Source of the DNA: Rhodobacteraceae bacterium UBA6141 | Lineage (GTDB): Bacteria; Pseudomonadota; Alphaproteobacteria; Rhodobacterales; Rhodobacteraceae | DNA length: 16,123 nt | Assembly: GCA_002423245.1 (NCBI GenBank) | Contig: DIVD01000027.1 | Location: 1-16,123, forward strand | Direction: 5' to 3' | Shown here: positions 1 to 6,587 of the stretch, piece by piece | Numbering within the stretch: the first letter of the stretch is position 1 | Layout of the letters: every line of letters begins with the position of its first letter | The notes under the pieces: model-generated | Database searches by the model: none | What the model saw: the letters and a program-made list of their open reading frames with translations, nothing else | Told to the model about the DNA's origin: nothing | Made by a program: the position numbers and the translations under genes

Positions 1-11
1 GTGGCGCGGAT

Positions 12-25
12 CGCCCGGAAGGGCG
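12..25 (-). terminator. Possible short hairpin after the DUF2892 gene
   Basis: CGCCC and GGGCG pair perfectly around a four-base loop, 15 bases downstream of the stop codon of the minus-strand DUF2892 gene. No T-run follows on the minus strand, so this is at best a weak intrinsic terminator. In DNA this GC-rich a five-base stem can arise by chance. Confidence 0.2.
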
Positions 26-39
26 GGGGCTGCGGCCGC

Positions 40-243
40 CTAGCGCTTCAGCGGGCAGGTGCTGATCCCGAGCAGCGAATAGATCGGGCAGGTCTTCAGC
101 AGCCCCGTCGCCAGCGGCACGATGCCGATGAGATAAAGCCACCGATACGGGCTTTCGGGCGAAAGGAAGAACCCGGCGATCAGCGCAAGGCCGACCACCA
201 CGCGCAGGATGCGGTCGATGCCGCCGACATTGGTCTTGAACAT
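40..243 (-). CDS. DUF2892 (YgaP-like) small inner-membrane protein
   Basis: A 67-residue protein of the DUF2892 family, named for the membrane part of E. coli YgaP. It opens with the characteristic MFKTNVGGIDRILRVVVG block, then has two predicted membrane helices (about residues 12-27 and 33-49) and a C-terminal CPIYSLLGISTC segment with Cys52 and Cys63. The length is complete for a stand-alone family member; YgaP itself also has a rhodanese domain, which is absent here. The function of stand-alone members is unknown, although they often sit near sulfur-transfer genes. A GAGGAG ribosome binding site lies six bases before the ATG. The gene follows mmsB on the same strand after a 77-base gap that holds an AT-rich dyad, so I infer it has its own promoter and is not part of the valine operon. 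Confidence 0.88.
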   Translation of the reverse strand: MFKTNVGGIDRILRVVVGLALIAGFFLSPESPYRWLYLIGIVPLATGLLKTCPIYSLLGISTCPLKR

Positions 244-266
244 GACAGGCTCCTCGAACGGAAATC

Positions 267-280
267 ATTCAGATTTGAAT
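267..280. promoter_or_regulatory. AT-rich inverted repeat upstream of the DUF2892 gene
   Basis: ATTCA and TGAAT are exact inverted arms separated by four bases, inside an unusually AT-rich patch (about 263-286) in a very GC-rich window. On the minus strand the dyad overlaps TATATT (283-278), a possible -10 hexamer. It lies 24 bases upstream of the DUF2892 start codon. The ATTC...GAAT arms resemble operators of ArsR-family persulfide sensors (BigR/SqrR), but the spacer between ATTC and GAAT is six bases, not the eight I recall for SqrR. The dyad itself is seen; the regulator is inferred. Confidence 0.4.
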
Positions 281-320
281 ATATGACATCCGGGGGCTTT
301 CGTCATGCGGCAAATTCCCT

Positions 321-1193
321 TCAGCCGCGGCTGCGCGCCTCGAACCTTGGCAACATTGCGGAAAAATCCTTGCCGCGCCCACCTTCCGCCTCGACGAAGG
401 TTTCATAAAGCTGCATCGCCAGCGCGCCCATCGGCGTGTCGGCATCGGCCGAGGCCGCCGCCTGCTGGCTGAGCCGCAGATCCTTGAGCATCAGTTCCGC
501 CGCGAAGCCGGGCTTGTAGCCATCGTCGGCGGGGCTGGCCGGGCCGATTCCGGGCGCCGGGCAATAGGTGTTCATCGACCAGGACGACCCCGAGGAGGTG
601 GAGACCACGTCGAACATCTTCTGCCGGTCCAGCCCCAGCTTGTCGGCCAGCGCGAAGGCCTCGCAGGTGACGATCATGGTGGCGCCAAGGATCATGTTGT
701 TGCAGATCTTGGCGGCCTGTCCCGCGCCCGCGCCGCCGCAATGAACCACCTTGCGGCCCATCACCTCGAACAGCGGCAGCACCCTGGCAAAGGCCGATTC
801 CGGCCCGCCGACCATGAAGGTGAGCGTGCCGGCGGTGGCGCCGCCGACCCCGCCCGAGACCGGCGCGTCGAGCGCCTCGAGCCCCGCCGCCGCCGCCTGC
901 CCGGCCACGGCGCGGGCGCTGTCCACATCGACGGTGGAGCAATCGACCAGCACCGCGCCCGGCGCCATGGCCGGGATCACCTCGGCCGCGACATCGCGCA
1001 GGATGGCGCCGTTGGGCAGCATGGTGATCACCACCTCGGCGCCGCTGACCGCCTCTGCCGCGCTGGCCGCGCCGCCGACGCCTGCGGGCATCGGGGCGGC
1101 GGGGTCGTAGCCCGTCACCTCATGGCCGGCCTTCGCCAGATTGGCGGCCATCGGGCTGCCCATGTTGCCCAGTCCCAGAAACGCGATCTTCAT
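321..1193 (-). CDS. mmsB: 3-hydroxyisobutyrate dehydrogenase
   Basis: Oxidises 3-hydroxyisobutyrate to methylmalonate semialdehyde with NAD+, the penultimate step of valine breakdown, in the cytoplasm. The 290-residue length is typical. The N-terminal Rossmann domain has the GLGNMG dinucleotide motif (residues 7-12) and Asp30 after the second strand, which suggests NAD over NADP. The substrate-binding DAPVSGG motif is at 109-115, and the catalytic lysine is Lys162 in the GAGQAAKICNN block. The C-terminal all-helical domain is complete, with the conserved LMLKDL segment. It is the last gene of the valine operon. A strong GAGGAGGAGA ribosome binding site lies just before the ATG and overlaps the stop of the upstream hydrolase gene; the two reading frames are 12 bases apart, so they are almost certainly cotranscribed. 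Paralogous beta-hydroxyacid dehydrogenases exist, but the neighbours make this assignment firm. Confidence 0.95.
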   Translation of the reverse strand: MKIAFLGLGNMGSPMAANLAKAGHEVTGYDPAAPMPAGVGGAASAAEAVSGAEVVITMLPNGAILRDVAAEVIPAMAPGAVLVDCSTVDVDSARAVAGQAAAAGLEALDAPVSGGVGGATAGTLTFMVGGPESAFARVLPLFEVMGRKVVHCGGAGAGQAAKICNNMILGATMIVTCEAFALADKLGLDRQKMFDVVSTSSGSSWSMNTYCPAPGIGPASPADDGYKPGFAAELMLKDLRLSQQAAASADADTPMGALAMQLYETFVEAEGGRGKDFSAMLPRFEARSRG

Positions 1194-1205
1194 GGTGTCT
1201 CCTCC

Positions 1206-2237
1206 TCAGAAGCAAAGCTCATCCGGCCCCAGCGGTGCCAGCAGCGCCCGCCGTTCCGCCAGGGTGACGGCTTCGGGGCCTGCATGGCGCCAGCGGGGGC
1301 TGCGGTCCTTGTCGATGATCTGGGCGCGCACGCCCTCCAGAAAATCGCCATGCTCCACCGCGCGGAAGGTGAAGCGGAACTCGTTCGCCAGCGCCTGCCG
1401 GATGCCGTCCTGCGGGCCGATCATGTCCAGCAGGTCCAGCGTGCAGGCCATCGACAGCGGCGAGTTGCGCAGGATCGCCTTGCGCGCGTCGCTGGCCCAG
1501 GGCGCGCCTTGCTGGTCCAGCCGCTGCACGATCCGGGCAATATCCGCGTCGCCGAATGCCGCGTCGATCCCGGGCGCGGCGTCGGCCAGCGGGCTCGGGG
1601 GGGCGGGCAGGGCGCGGGCGGCGACCCGCCCGGCATCGCCGCTGGCGCAAAGCTCCGCCGTCAGCGCCGGCCAGTCGGCCTCGGGGATGTAATGGTCGGC
1701 AAAGCGCGCGTGGATCGCATCGCCCGCGCCCATCCGCGCGCCGGTGAGCCCCAGATGGCGGCCCAGCCGGCCCGGCGCGCGCGCCAGCAGCAGCGTGCCG
1801 CCCACGTCGGGGATCAGGCCGATGCCGCATTCGGGCATCGCCATCTGCGTGGTCTCGCCCACGACGCGGTGGCTGACATGGCAGCCGATGCCGACGCCGC
1901 CGCCCATCACGAAGCCCTGCATCAGCGCGACGATCGGCTTGGGATACTCGGCCAGCTTGGCGTTCATGCGGTATTCGTCGCGCCAGAAGGCGCGCCCGGC
2001 GGCCATGTCGCCCGCCCTGGCGGCGTGATAGACATCGGCGATGTCGCCGCCCGCGCAAAAGGCGCGCTCGCCTTCGGCGTCGATCAGCACGAGGTCCACG
2101 GCGGGATCGCCACGCCAGGCATCCAGCGCCGCCTCGAGCGCCAGCGCCATCGGGTGGCTGAGCGCGTTCAGCGCCCTGGGCCGGGTGAGGGTGATGCGCC
2201 CGGCGCGGCCCTCGATGCGGGTGTTCAGGTCGGTCAT
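1206..2237 (-). CDS. 3-hydroxyisobutyryl-CoA hydrolase (enoyl-CoA hydratase/isomerase family)
   Basis: A 343-residue crotonase-fold protein. The family hydrolyses 3-hydroxyisobutyryl-CoA to free 3-hydroxyisobutyrate, which the next gene product (mmsB) oxidises. Crotonase landmarks are AGGDI at 62-66 and the GGGVGIG oxyanion segment at 112-118. The MPECGIGLIPDVGGT block carries Glu136 and Asp144, the acidic pair conserved in the hydrolase branch. The C-terminal FLEGVRAQIIDKDRSPRW segment is characteristic of this branch. The length exceeds that of simple enoyl-CoA hydratases (about 260) and matches the hydrolases (about 350). The start codon overlaps the stop of the upstream dehydrogenase as ATGA, so translation is probably coupled; GGAGGG lies five bases before the ATG. 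Some annotation pipelines would call this only an enoyl-CoA hydratase/isomerase. Confidence 0.92.
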   Translation of the reverse strand: MTDLNTRIEGRAGRITLTRPRALNALSHPMALALEAALDAWRGDPAVDLVLIDAEGERAFCAGGDIADVYHAARAGDMAAGRAFWRDEYRMNAKLAEYPKPIVALMQGFVMGGGVGIGCHVSHRVVGETTQMAMPECGIGLIPDVGGTLLLARAPGRLGRHLGLTGARMGAGDAIHARFADHYIPEADWPALTAELCASGDAGRVAARALPAPPSPLADAAPGIDAAFGDADIARIVQRLDQQGAPWASDARKAILRNSPLSMACTLDLLDMIGPQDGIRQALANEFRFTFRAVEHGDFLEGVRAQIIDKDRSPRWRHAGPEAVTLAERRALLAPLGPDELCF

Positions 2238-3379
2238 CTGCGCCCTCCAAGCAGGTCACGCGCCACGATCAGGCGCATGATCTCGTTCGTGCCTTCAAGG
2301 ATCTGGTGCACGCGCAGGTCGCGCACCAGCTTCTCGATACCGTAATCGGCAAGGTATCCATAGCCGCCATGCAGTTGCAGGCAGTCATTCGCCACCGCAA
2401 AGGCGGCGTCGGTGACGTAAAGCTTGGCCATCGCGCAGAACTTCGTGGCATCCGCCGCCCCGGCATCGAGCCGGGCCGCCGCCTGGCGCAGGAAGATGCG
2501 CGAGGATTGCAGCTTCACCTCCATGTCCGCCAGCCGGAATTGCAGCGCCTGGAACTCGGCGATCGGGCGGCCGAAGGCCCGCCGCTCGGCCATGTGGGCC
2601 AGCGTCGCGTCCAGCGCCGCCTGCGCGCCGCCAAGCGCGCTTGCGGCGATGTTGAGCCGCCCGCCATCGAGCCCGGCCATCGCATAGGCAAAGCCGCGCC
2701 CCTCCTCGCCCAGCAGGTTTTCGGCGGGCACCGGGCAATCGTCGAACTGTACGGCCCGCGTGGGCTGCGCGCGCCAGCCCATCTTGTCCTCCAGCCCGCC
2801 GAAGGAGAGCCCGGGCGTGCCCGCCTCGACGATGACGGTGGAGATGCCCCCCGGCCCGTCGCCGCCGGTGCGCACCATCGTGACATAGGCATCCGAATAG
2901 CCGCCACCCGAGATGAAGGCCTTGCTGCCGGTCAGGCGGTAGCCCTCCGCCGTCCGGTCGGCGCGGGTGCGCAGCGCGGCGGCGTCGGAGCCGGCGCCGG
3001 GTTCGGTCAGGCAGTAGGAAAACAGCTTTTCCATGCTGCACAGCGACGGGAGCCACCGGGCGCGGGTCTCGGGGCTGCCGAAGCGGTCGATCATGCCGCC
3101 GCACATGTTGTGGATCGACAGCAGGCTGCCGACCGAGGGGCAGGCCATCGCCAGCGCCTCGAACACCAGCGTGGCATCGAGGCGGCCGAGGCCCGAGCCG
3201 CCGACATCCTCTGCCACATAGATGCCGCCGAGGCCGAGTTCCGCCGCCTTCGGCCAGAGCGTGCGGGGAATGGTGCCCTCCGCCTCCCACTGGCGGGCGA
3301 AGGGGGCGATATGTTCCTGCCCGAAGGCATGGGCCATGTCGAAGATGGCCTGCTGCTGCTCGGTGAGTGCGAAATCCAT
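2234..3379 (-). CDS. Isobutyryl-CoA dehydrogenase (acyl-CoA dehydrogenase family)
   Basis: An FAD-dependent acyl-CoA dehydrogenase of 381 residues. From its context it should convert isobutyryl-CoA to methacrylyl-CoA, passing electrons to electron-transfer flavoprotein. It starts MDFALTEQQQAIFD. The CLTEPGAGSDAA flavin/substrate signature is near residues 127-138, the HGGYGYL motif is near the C-terminus, and the likely catalytic base is Glu362 in LEGTNEIMR, the usual place in short-chain members. The chosen ATG at 3379 follows a strong GGAGGAGG site five bases upstream. The reading frame stays open much farther upstream (to 4270), but that part lies antisense-side within mmsA and looks like GC-rich shadow sequence. 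Overlap with the hydrolase gene by ATGA supports an operon. Exact acyl specificity is inferred; 2-methylbutyryl-CoA is a possible second substrate. Confidence 0.92.
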   Translation of the reverse strand: MDFALTEQQQAIFDMAHAFGQEHIAPFARQWEAEGTIPRTLWPKAAELGLGGIYVAEDVGGSGLGRLDATLVFEALAMACPSVGSLLSIHNMCGGMIDRFGSPETRARWLPSLCSMEKLFSYCLTEPGAGSDAAALRTRADRTAEGYRLTGSKAFISGGGYSDAYVTMVRTGGDGPGGISTVIVEAGTPGLSFGGLEDKMGWRAQPTRAVQFDDCPVPAENLLGEEGRGFAYAMAGLDGGRLNIAASALGGAQAALDATLAHMAERRAFGRPIAEFQALQFRLADMEVKLQSSRIFLRQAAARLDAGAADATKFCAMAKLYVTDAAFAVANDCLQLHGGYGYLADYGIEKLVRDLRVHQILEGTNEIMRLIVARDLLGGRR

Positions 3380-3427
3380 GACGGCCTCCTCCCTCGGTTT
3401 CGGATGGTCTGGCGGCGCACCTTGCAG

Positions 3428-3472
3428 GCGGGCAAGGCGGGCAAGTCGGGCAACGCGGGCAAGGCGGGCGCG
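3428..3472. repeat. Five 9-bp tandem repeats between mmsA and the acyl-CoA dehydrogenase gene
   Basis: Units are GCGGGCAAG, GCGGGCAAG, TCGGGCAAC, GCGGGCAAG and GCGGGCGCG, in exact 9-base register. They fill much of the 125-base gap between two operon genes and are not translated. The GGGCAAG core recurs in the arrays at 6623-6682 and 10923-10964. The role is unknown; slippage-generated sequence is the simplest reading. Confidence 0.85.
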
Positions 3473-3504
3473 GGGCCGGTGCGATCCGGCCCTGCGGCGC
3501 GGCC

Positions 3505-5004
3505 TCAGTCCATCGCCTTGAAGTTGAACGCCGCGCCCTCCTTGAGCCCCGAGGGCCAGCGCGCCGTCACCGTCTTGGTGCGGGTGTAGAAGCGGAAGGC
3601 ATCCGGCCCGTGCTGGTTGAGGTCGCCGAAGGCCGATTTCTTCCAGCCGCCGAAGGTGTGATAGGCCAGCGGCACCGGGATCGGCACGTTGATGCCGATC
3701 ATCCCCACGTTCACCCGGTGGGCGAAGTCGCGCGCGGTGTCGCCGTCGCGGGTAAAGATCGCGGTGCCGTTGCCGTATTCGTGGTCCATCGCCAGCTTCA
3801 GCGCCTCCTCGTAGGACGCGGCGCGCACGGTGGAAAGGACCGGGCCGAAGATCTCCTTGCGGTAGATGTCCATCTCGGGCGTGACGTGATCGAAGAGGTG
3901 CGGGCCGACGAAGAAGCCCTCCTCGTAGCCCTGAAGGCTGAAGTTCCGGCCATCGACGACCAGCCTGGCGCCCTGTTCGATGCCCGACTCCACCAGCCTC
4001 AGGATGTTGGCCCGGGCGGCGGCGGTGACGACGGGGCCGTAATCCACATCGTCGCCGGCGGTCCAGGGGCCGACCTTCAGCCGCTCGATCCGGGGCACCA
4101 GCTTCTCGATCAGCGCATCGGCGGTGGCATCGCCCACCGGCACCGCGACGGAAATCGCCATGCAGCGTTCCCCCGCCGCGCCGTAGCCGGCGCCGACCAG
4201 CGCGTCGGCGGCCTGGTCGAGATCGGCGTCGGGCATGACGATCATGTGGTTCTTGGCGCCGCCGAAGCACTGCACGCGCTTGCCGTTCGCGCAGCCGCGC
4301 GCGTAGATGTATTGCGCGATCGGGGTGGAGCCGACGAAGCCGATGGCCTGCACGGTGTCATTGTCCAGAAGCGCGTCCACCGCCGCCTTGTCGCCGTTGA
4401 TCACCTGCAGCACCCCATCGGGCAGCCCCGCCTCCTGAAAGAGCGCGGCCAGCATCAGCGGCACCGAGGGGTCGCGCTCGGACGGCTTGAGGATGAAGGC
4501 GTTGCCCGCCGCCAGAGCCGGGCCCATCTTCCACAGCGGGATCATCGCGGGGAAGTTGAACGGGGTGATGCCGGCGGCCACGCCAAGCGGCTGGCGCAGC
4601 GAATACATGTCGATGCCGGGGCCGGCATTGTCGGTGAACTCGCCCTTGAGCAGGTGCGGCGCGCCGATGCAGAACTCGATCACCTCGAGCCCGCGCTGGA
4701 TATCGCCCTTCGCGTCGGGAAAGGTCTTGCCGTGCTCGGAGGACAGCGTTTCCGCCAGCCTGTCGATGTCGCGGTTGATGAGCCGCACCATCTCCATCAT
4801 CACCCGGGCGCGGCGCTGCGGGTTGGTCGCGCCCCAGGCCACCTGCGCCTCGGCCGCGGCGGCAACGGCGGCGTCGACTTCGCCGGCGCTGGCGAGCGCG
4901 ACGCGGGCCTGCACCTCGCCCGTCGCGGGGTTGTACACGTCTCCAAGGCGGCCCGAACCGCCAGCCACGAGCGCACCGTTGATCCAGTGACCGATGGTTT
5001 CCAT
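3505..5004 (-). CDS. mmsA: Methylmalonate-semialdehyde dehydrogenase (CoA-acylating)
   Basis: Converts methylmalonate semialdehyde to propionyl-CoA (and malonate semialdehyde to acetyl-CoA) with NAD+ and CoA, the last valine-specific step. It has 499 residues, the usual length. PFNFPAMIPLW (148-158) holds the oxyanion Asn149, FVGSTPIA (223-230) is in the NAD-binding region, and GERCMA holds the catalytic cysteine Cys281. The GGAKNH segment (248-253) carries Asn where ordinary aldehyde dehydrogenases have their general-base Glu, a mark of the CoA-acylating branch. I chose the ATG at 5004 because GGGGAGGA lies seven bases before it; an in-frame ATG at 5010 sits too close to that site. It is the first gene of the operon. 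A 125-base gap with tandem repeats separates it from the next gene, so transcription may partly drop there. Confidence 0.95.
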   Translation of the reverse strand: METIGHWINGALVAGGSGRLGDVYNPATGEVQARVALASAGEVDAAVAAAAEAQVAWGATNPQRRARVMMEMVRLINRDIDRLAETLSSEHGKTFPDAKGDIQRGLEVIEFCIGAPHLLKGEFTDNAGPGIDMYSLRQPLGVAAGITPFNFPAMIPLWKMGPALAAGNAFILKPSERDPSVPLMLAALFQEAGLPDGVLQVINGDKAAVDALLDNDTVQAIGFVGSTPIAQYIYARGCANGKRVQCFGGAKNHMIVMPDADLDQAADALVGAGYGAAGERCMAISVAVPVGDATADALIEKLVPRIERLKVGPWTAGDDVDYGPVVTAAARANILRLVESGIEQGARLVVDGRNFSLQGYEEGFFVGPHLFDHVTPEMDIYRKEIFGPVLSTVRAASYEEALKLAMDHEYGNGTAIFTRDGDTARDFAHRVNVGMIGINVPIPVPLAYHTFGGWKKSAFGDLNQHGPDAFRFYTRTKTVTARWPSGLKEGAAFNFKAMD

Positions 5005-5084
5005 GCGCATTCCTCCCCAAACTCTGACTTGCGCCACCATAGGCTTGCATTTCTGCCGGGGGAAGGACCAGATCGGCAAGGCTG

Positions 5085-5094
5085 TCTTGCAAGA
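5085..5094. promoter_or_regulatory. TCTTGCAAGA palindrome upstream of mmsA
   Basis: A perfect 10-base palindrome lies 81 bases upstream of the mmsA start codon, within the 439-base space between the divergent mmsA and CBS-protein genes. A related palindrome, CTTGCGCAAG, is at 5365-5374 near the CBS promoter. They could be operator sites, but I cannot tie them to a regulator and no good -10/-35 pair for mmsA stands out. Confidence 0.2.
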
Positions 5095-5352
5095 GTGCAG
5101 CGGAGGGCGGGACTGCGGCTGGGAATCCTCGCGCGGGCGATGCGGCGCCACCGGGCGGGCTGTCTCTGGCGGTTCGAGAGCCTCGCGCCGCGTCTTGCGG
5201 CGGGCGGGCATGAGGTGACGGTGTTCACCACCGCGCTGCCGGATGGAACGGGCGCGCGCTTCGACGACGGCGGCGTGAGCGTGCACCATCTGCAGGGCAC
5301 GCGCCCCGAGCGCATCGACGCGGCCTTTCACGCCGCCAGCGCCGCCGCGCGC
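5095..5352 (+). pseudogene. N-terminal remnant of a GT4-type glycosyltransferase
   Basis: From a GTG at 5095 the frame reads GLRLGILARAM, then ESLAPRLAAGGHEVTVFTT, then a D/G-rich stretch with GVSVHHLQGTRPERIDAAFH. This resembles the first beta-alpha-beta unit of GT-B glycosyltransferases, where 'LA..LA.rGHeVtVfT' is the hallmark. About 85 codons look real, against some 350-400 in a full enzyme. After about 5352 the frame stays open to 5481 but loses all resemblance and runs into the CBS-protein promoter and start. No ribosome binding site precedes 5095. I infer a truncated, inactive gene. The alternative is a chance open frame in GC-rich DNA, but the family-like pattern is hard to get by chance. 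Confidence 0.5.
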
Positions 5353-5376
5353 CACGGCACCGTTCTTGCGCAAGGC

Positions 5377-5405
5377 TTGACAGGATGCCCCGACGGGCGG
5401 ACGCT
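5377..5405 (+). promoter_or_regulatory. Candidate promoter for the CBS-domain gene
   Basis: A perfect -35 hexamer, TTGACA, is at 5377-5382. A 17-base spacer would put a poor -10 hexamer (GACGCT) at 5400-5405. Transcription would start near 5412, about 30 bases before the ATG. The -35 is exact; the -10 match is weak, which is not unusual in Rhodobacterales but leaves the call uncertain. Confidence 0.4.
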
Positions 5406-5443
5406 GTTCCCGAGGCGTACAACCCTTGTGGAGGAGGTATGCG

Positions 5444-5878
5444 ATGCTGGTTCAACAGATCCTGAAATCCAAGGCCGATGACGGCGTCGTCACCGTGGCG
5501 CCGGGCTGGAGCCTTGCCGCCGTGGCCGAGGTGCTGTCGGCCCGCCGCATCGGCGCGGTGATCGTCTCGCCCGACGGCAAGGCCGTGCAGGGCATCCTGT
5601 CCGAGCGCGACATCGTGCGCGAGCTTGGCCGGCGCGGCGCAGCCTGCCTGTCGGACCCGGTGGAGGCGGTGATGACCCGCGCCATCGTGTCGTGCCGGCG
5701 CGAGGATGACGCGGTCGCGGTGATGGAGCGGATGACCGCCGGGCGCTTCCGGCACATGCCGGTGATGGAGGGCGACGAGATGGTCGGCCTGATCTCCATC
5801 GGCGATGTGGTCAAGGGGCGGCTGTCAGAGCTTTCGATGGAACGCGCGGCGCTGCAAGGCATGATCATGGGCAACTAG
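5444..5878 (+). CDS. Two-CBS-domain protein
   Basis: A 144-residue soluble protein made almost only of a CBS pair: the first domain covers about residues 8-66 (GVVTVAP through GILSERDIVREL) and the second about 73-133 (PVEAVMTRAIVSC through RHMPVMEGDEMVGLISIGDVVK). CBS pairs (Bateman modules) bind adenosine nucleotides and usually act as sensors; small stand-alone versions are common in alphaproteobacteria, and their partners are mostly unknown. GGISIGDVV-type ends and the short C-terminal tail MERAALQGMIMGN fit this group. The start is fixed by GGAGG at 5433-5437, six bases before the ATG. A consensus -35 lies upstream. No enzymatic domain is attached, so a specific ligand or target cannot be assigned. 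Confidence 0.93.
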   Translation: MLVQQILKSKADDGVVTVAPGWSLAAVAEVLSARRIGAVIVSPDGKAVQGILSERDIVRELGRRGAACLSDPVEAVMTRAIVSCRREDDAVAVMERMTAGRFRHMPVMEGDEMVGLISIGDVVKGRLSELSMERAALQGMIMGN

Positions 5879-5900
5879 CCCCGCGGCGGCGCGCCCCGGT

Positions 5901-5940
5901 GCACATTCGCGGCGGCACATCGCGCGGGCACATCGCGCCG
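5901..5940. repeat. Three imperfect GCACATCGCG direct repeats
   Basis: GCACAT begins at 5901, 5915 and 5928, each followed by a (T)CGCG stretch, giving three 13-14-base units head to tail just after the CBS-protein gene. They lie in the 205-base gap before coaD. The role is unknown. Confidence 0.6.
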
Positions 5941-5969
5941 ATGCGGTGTTGCAACGCGCCTGCCGCATC
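5940..5969 (+). terminator. Stem-loop between the CBS-protein gene and coaD
   Basis: GATGCGG (5940-5946) and CCGCATC (5963-5969) are exact inverted arms around a 16-base loop, and two wobble pairs could extend the stem inward. It sits 61 bases after the CBS-protein stop codon. There is no T-run, so termination is only a possibility. Confidence 0.3.
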
Positions 5970-6009
5970 TGGCGGGGCAACAAGGCGGCTCTTGCATTTC
6001 GCGGGGCAA

Positions 6010-6015
6010 TATAGT
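6010..6015 (+). promoter_or_regulatory. Candidate -10 hexamer for coaD
   Basis: TATAGT matches the -10 consensus at five of six places and is the only AT-rich hexamer in the gap upstream of coaD, 68 bases before its ATG. A TTGCAT at 5992-5997 is too close (12-base spacer) to be its -35, and the position 17 bases upstream is a poor match, so this is weak. Confidence 0.25.
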
Positions 6016-6083
6016 TGCGTGCTGAAAACCCGGGCGCGGAAGGAACGGGGCCCCGCCCCCCGCGCGCCAACTGGAGGAACAGC

Positions 6084-6587
6084 ATGCGCATCGGCCTTTA
6101 TCCCGGCACCTTCGATCCGGTGACCCTCGGTCATACCGACATCATCGAGCGCGCGGCGCGGCTGGTGGACCGTCTGGTGATCGGGGTTGCGATCAACCGC
6201 GACAAGGGCCCGCTGTTCACGCTCGAGGAGCGGGTGGCGATGGTCGAGGACGAGATCGCGCGCATCGCCGCGCTGACGGGCGCCGAGATCGTGGTGCATC
6301 CCTTCGAGAACCTGCTCATCGACTGCGCCCATGACGTGGGGGCCAGCGTCATCATCCGCGGGCTGCGCGCGGTGGCGGATTTCGAGTATGAATTCCAGAT
6401 GGTCGGCATGAACCGGGCGCTGGATTCGCGCGTGGAAACCGTGTTCCTGATGGCCGATGCCCGGCGGCAGGCGATCGCCTCGAAGCTGGTGAAGGAAATC
6501 GCCCGGCTTGGCGGCGACGTGTCCAGTTTCGTGCCGGTGCCGGTGGTGTCGGCGCTGACCGAGCGATTCAACCGCGCGCCGCGCTGA
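6084..6587 (+). CDS. coaD: Phosphopantetheine adenylyltransferase
   Basis: Transfers AMP from ATP to 4'-phosphopantetheine to give dephospho-CoA, the penultimate step of coenzyme A synthesis, in the cytoplasm. The 167-residue length is normal. The nucleotidyltransferase signature is YPGTFDPVTLGH (6-17), with the TxGH histidine His17. Further family blocks are IIRGLRAVADFEYEFQM and, near the C-terminus, IASKLVKEIARLGGDVSSFVP, the usual alphaproteobacterial version of the ISSSLVKE motif. GGAGG at 6073-6077 stands six bases before the ATG; the frame is open upstream to 6015 without another good site. The gene ends inside the 3' end of the convergent antiporter gene (20-base overlap). An essential housekeeping enzyme with no sign of damage. 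Confidence 0.97.
   Translation: MRIGLYPGTFDPVTLGHTDIIERAARLVDRLVIGVAINRDKGPLFTLEERVAMVEDEIARIAALTGAEIVVHPFENLLIDCAHDVGASVIIRGLRAVADFEYEFQMVGMNRALDSRVETVFLMADARRQAIASKLVKEIARLGGDVSSFVPVPVVSALTERFNRAPR

Noticed and set aside
741..2345. Long plus-strand open frame of 534 codons
   Set aside because: It lies antisense to mmsB and the hydrolase gene; its translation is Arg/His/Gly-rich with no family signature, as expected from the opposite strand of GC-rich genes.
2306..3589. Long plus-strand open frame of 427 codons
   Set aside because: Antisense to the acyl-CoA dehydrogenase gene; low-complexity, His/Arg-rich translation, no recognisable domain.
3380..4270. Upstream extension of the acyl-CoA dehydrogenase frame
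   Set aside because: The extra residues are basic and repetitive and overlap mmsA on the same strand; the family N-terminus and a strong ribosome binding site both fix the start at 3379.
3610..5094. Plus-strand open frame leading into the glycosyltransferase-like segment
   Set aside because: This part is antisense to mmsA and has no protein-like character; only the portion after about 5095 resembles a real family.
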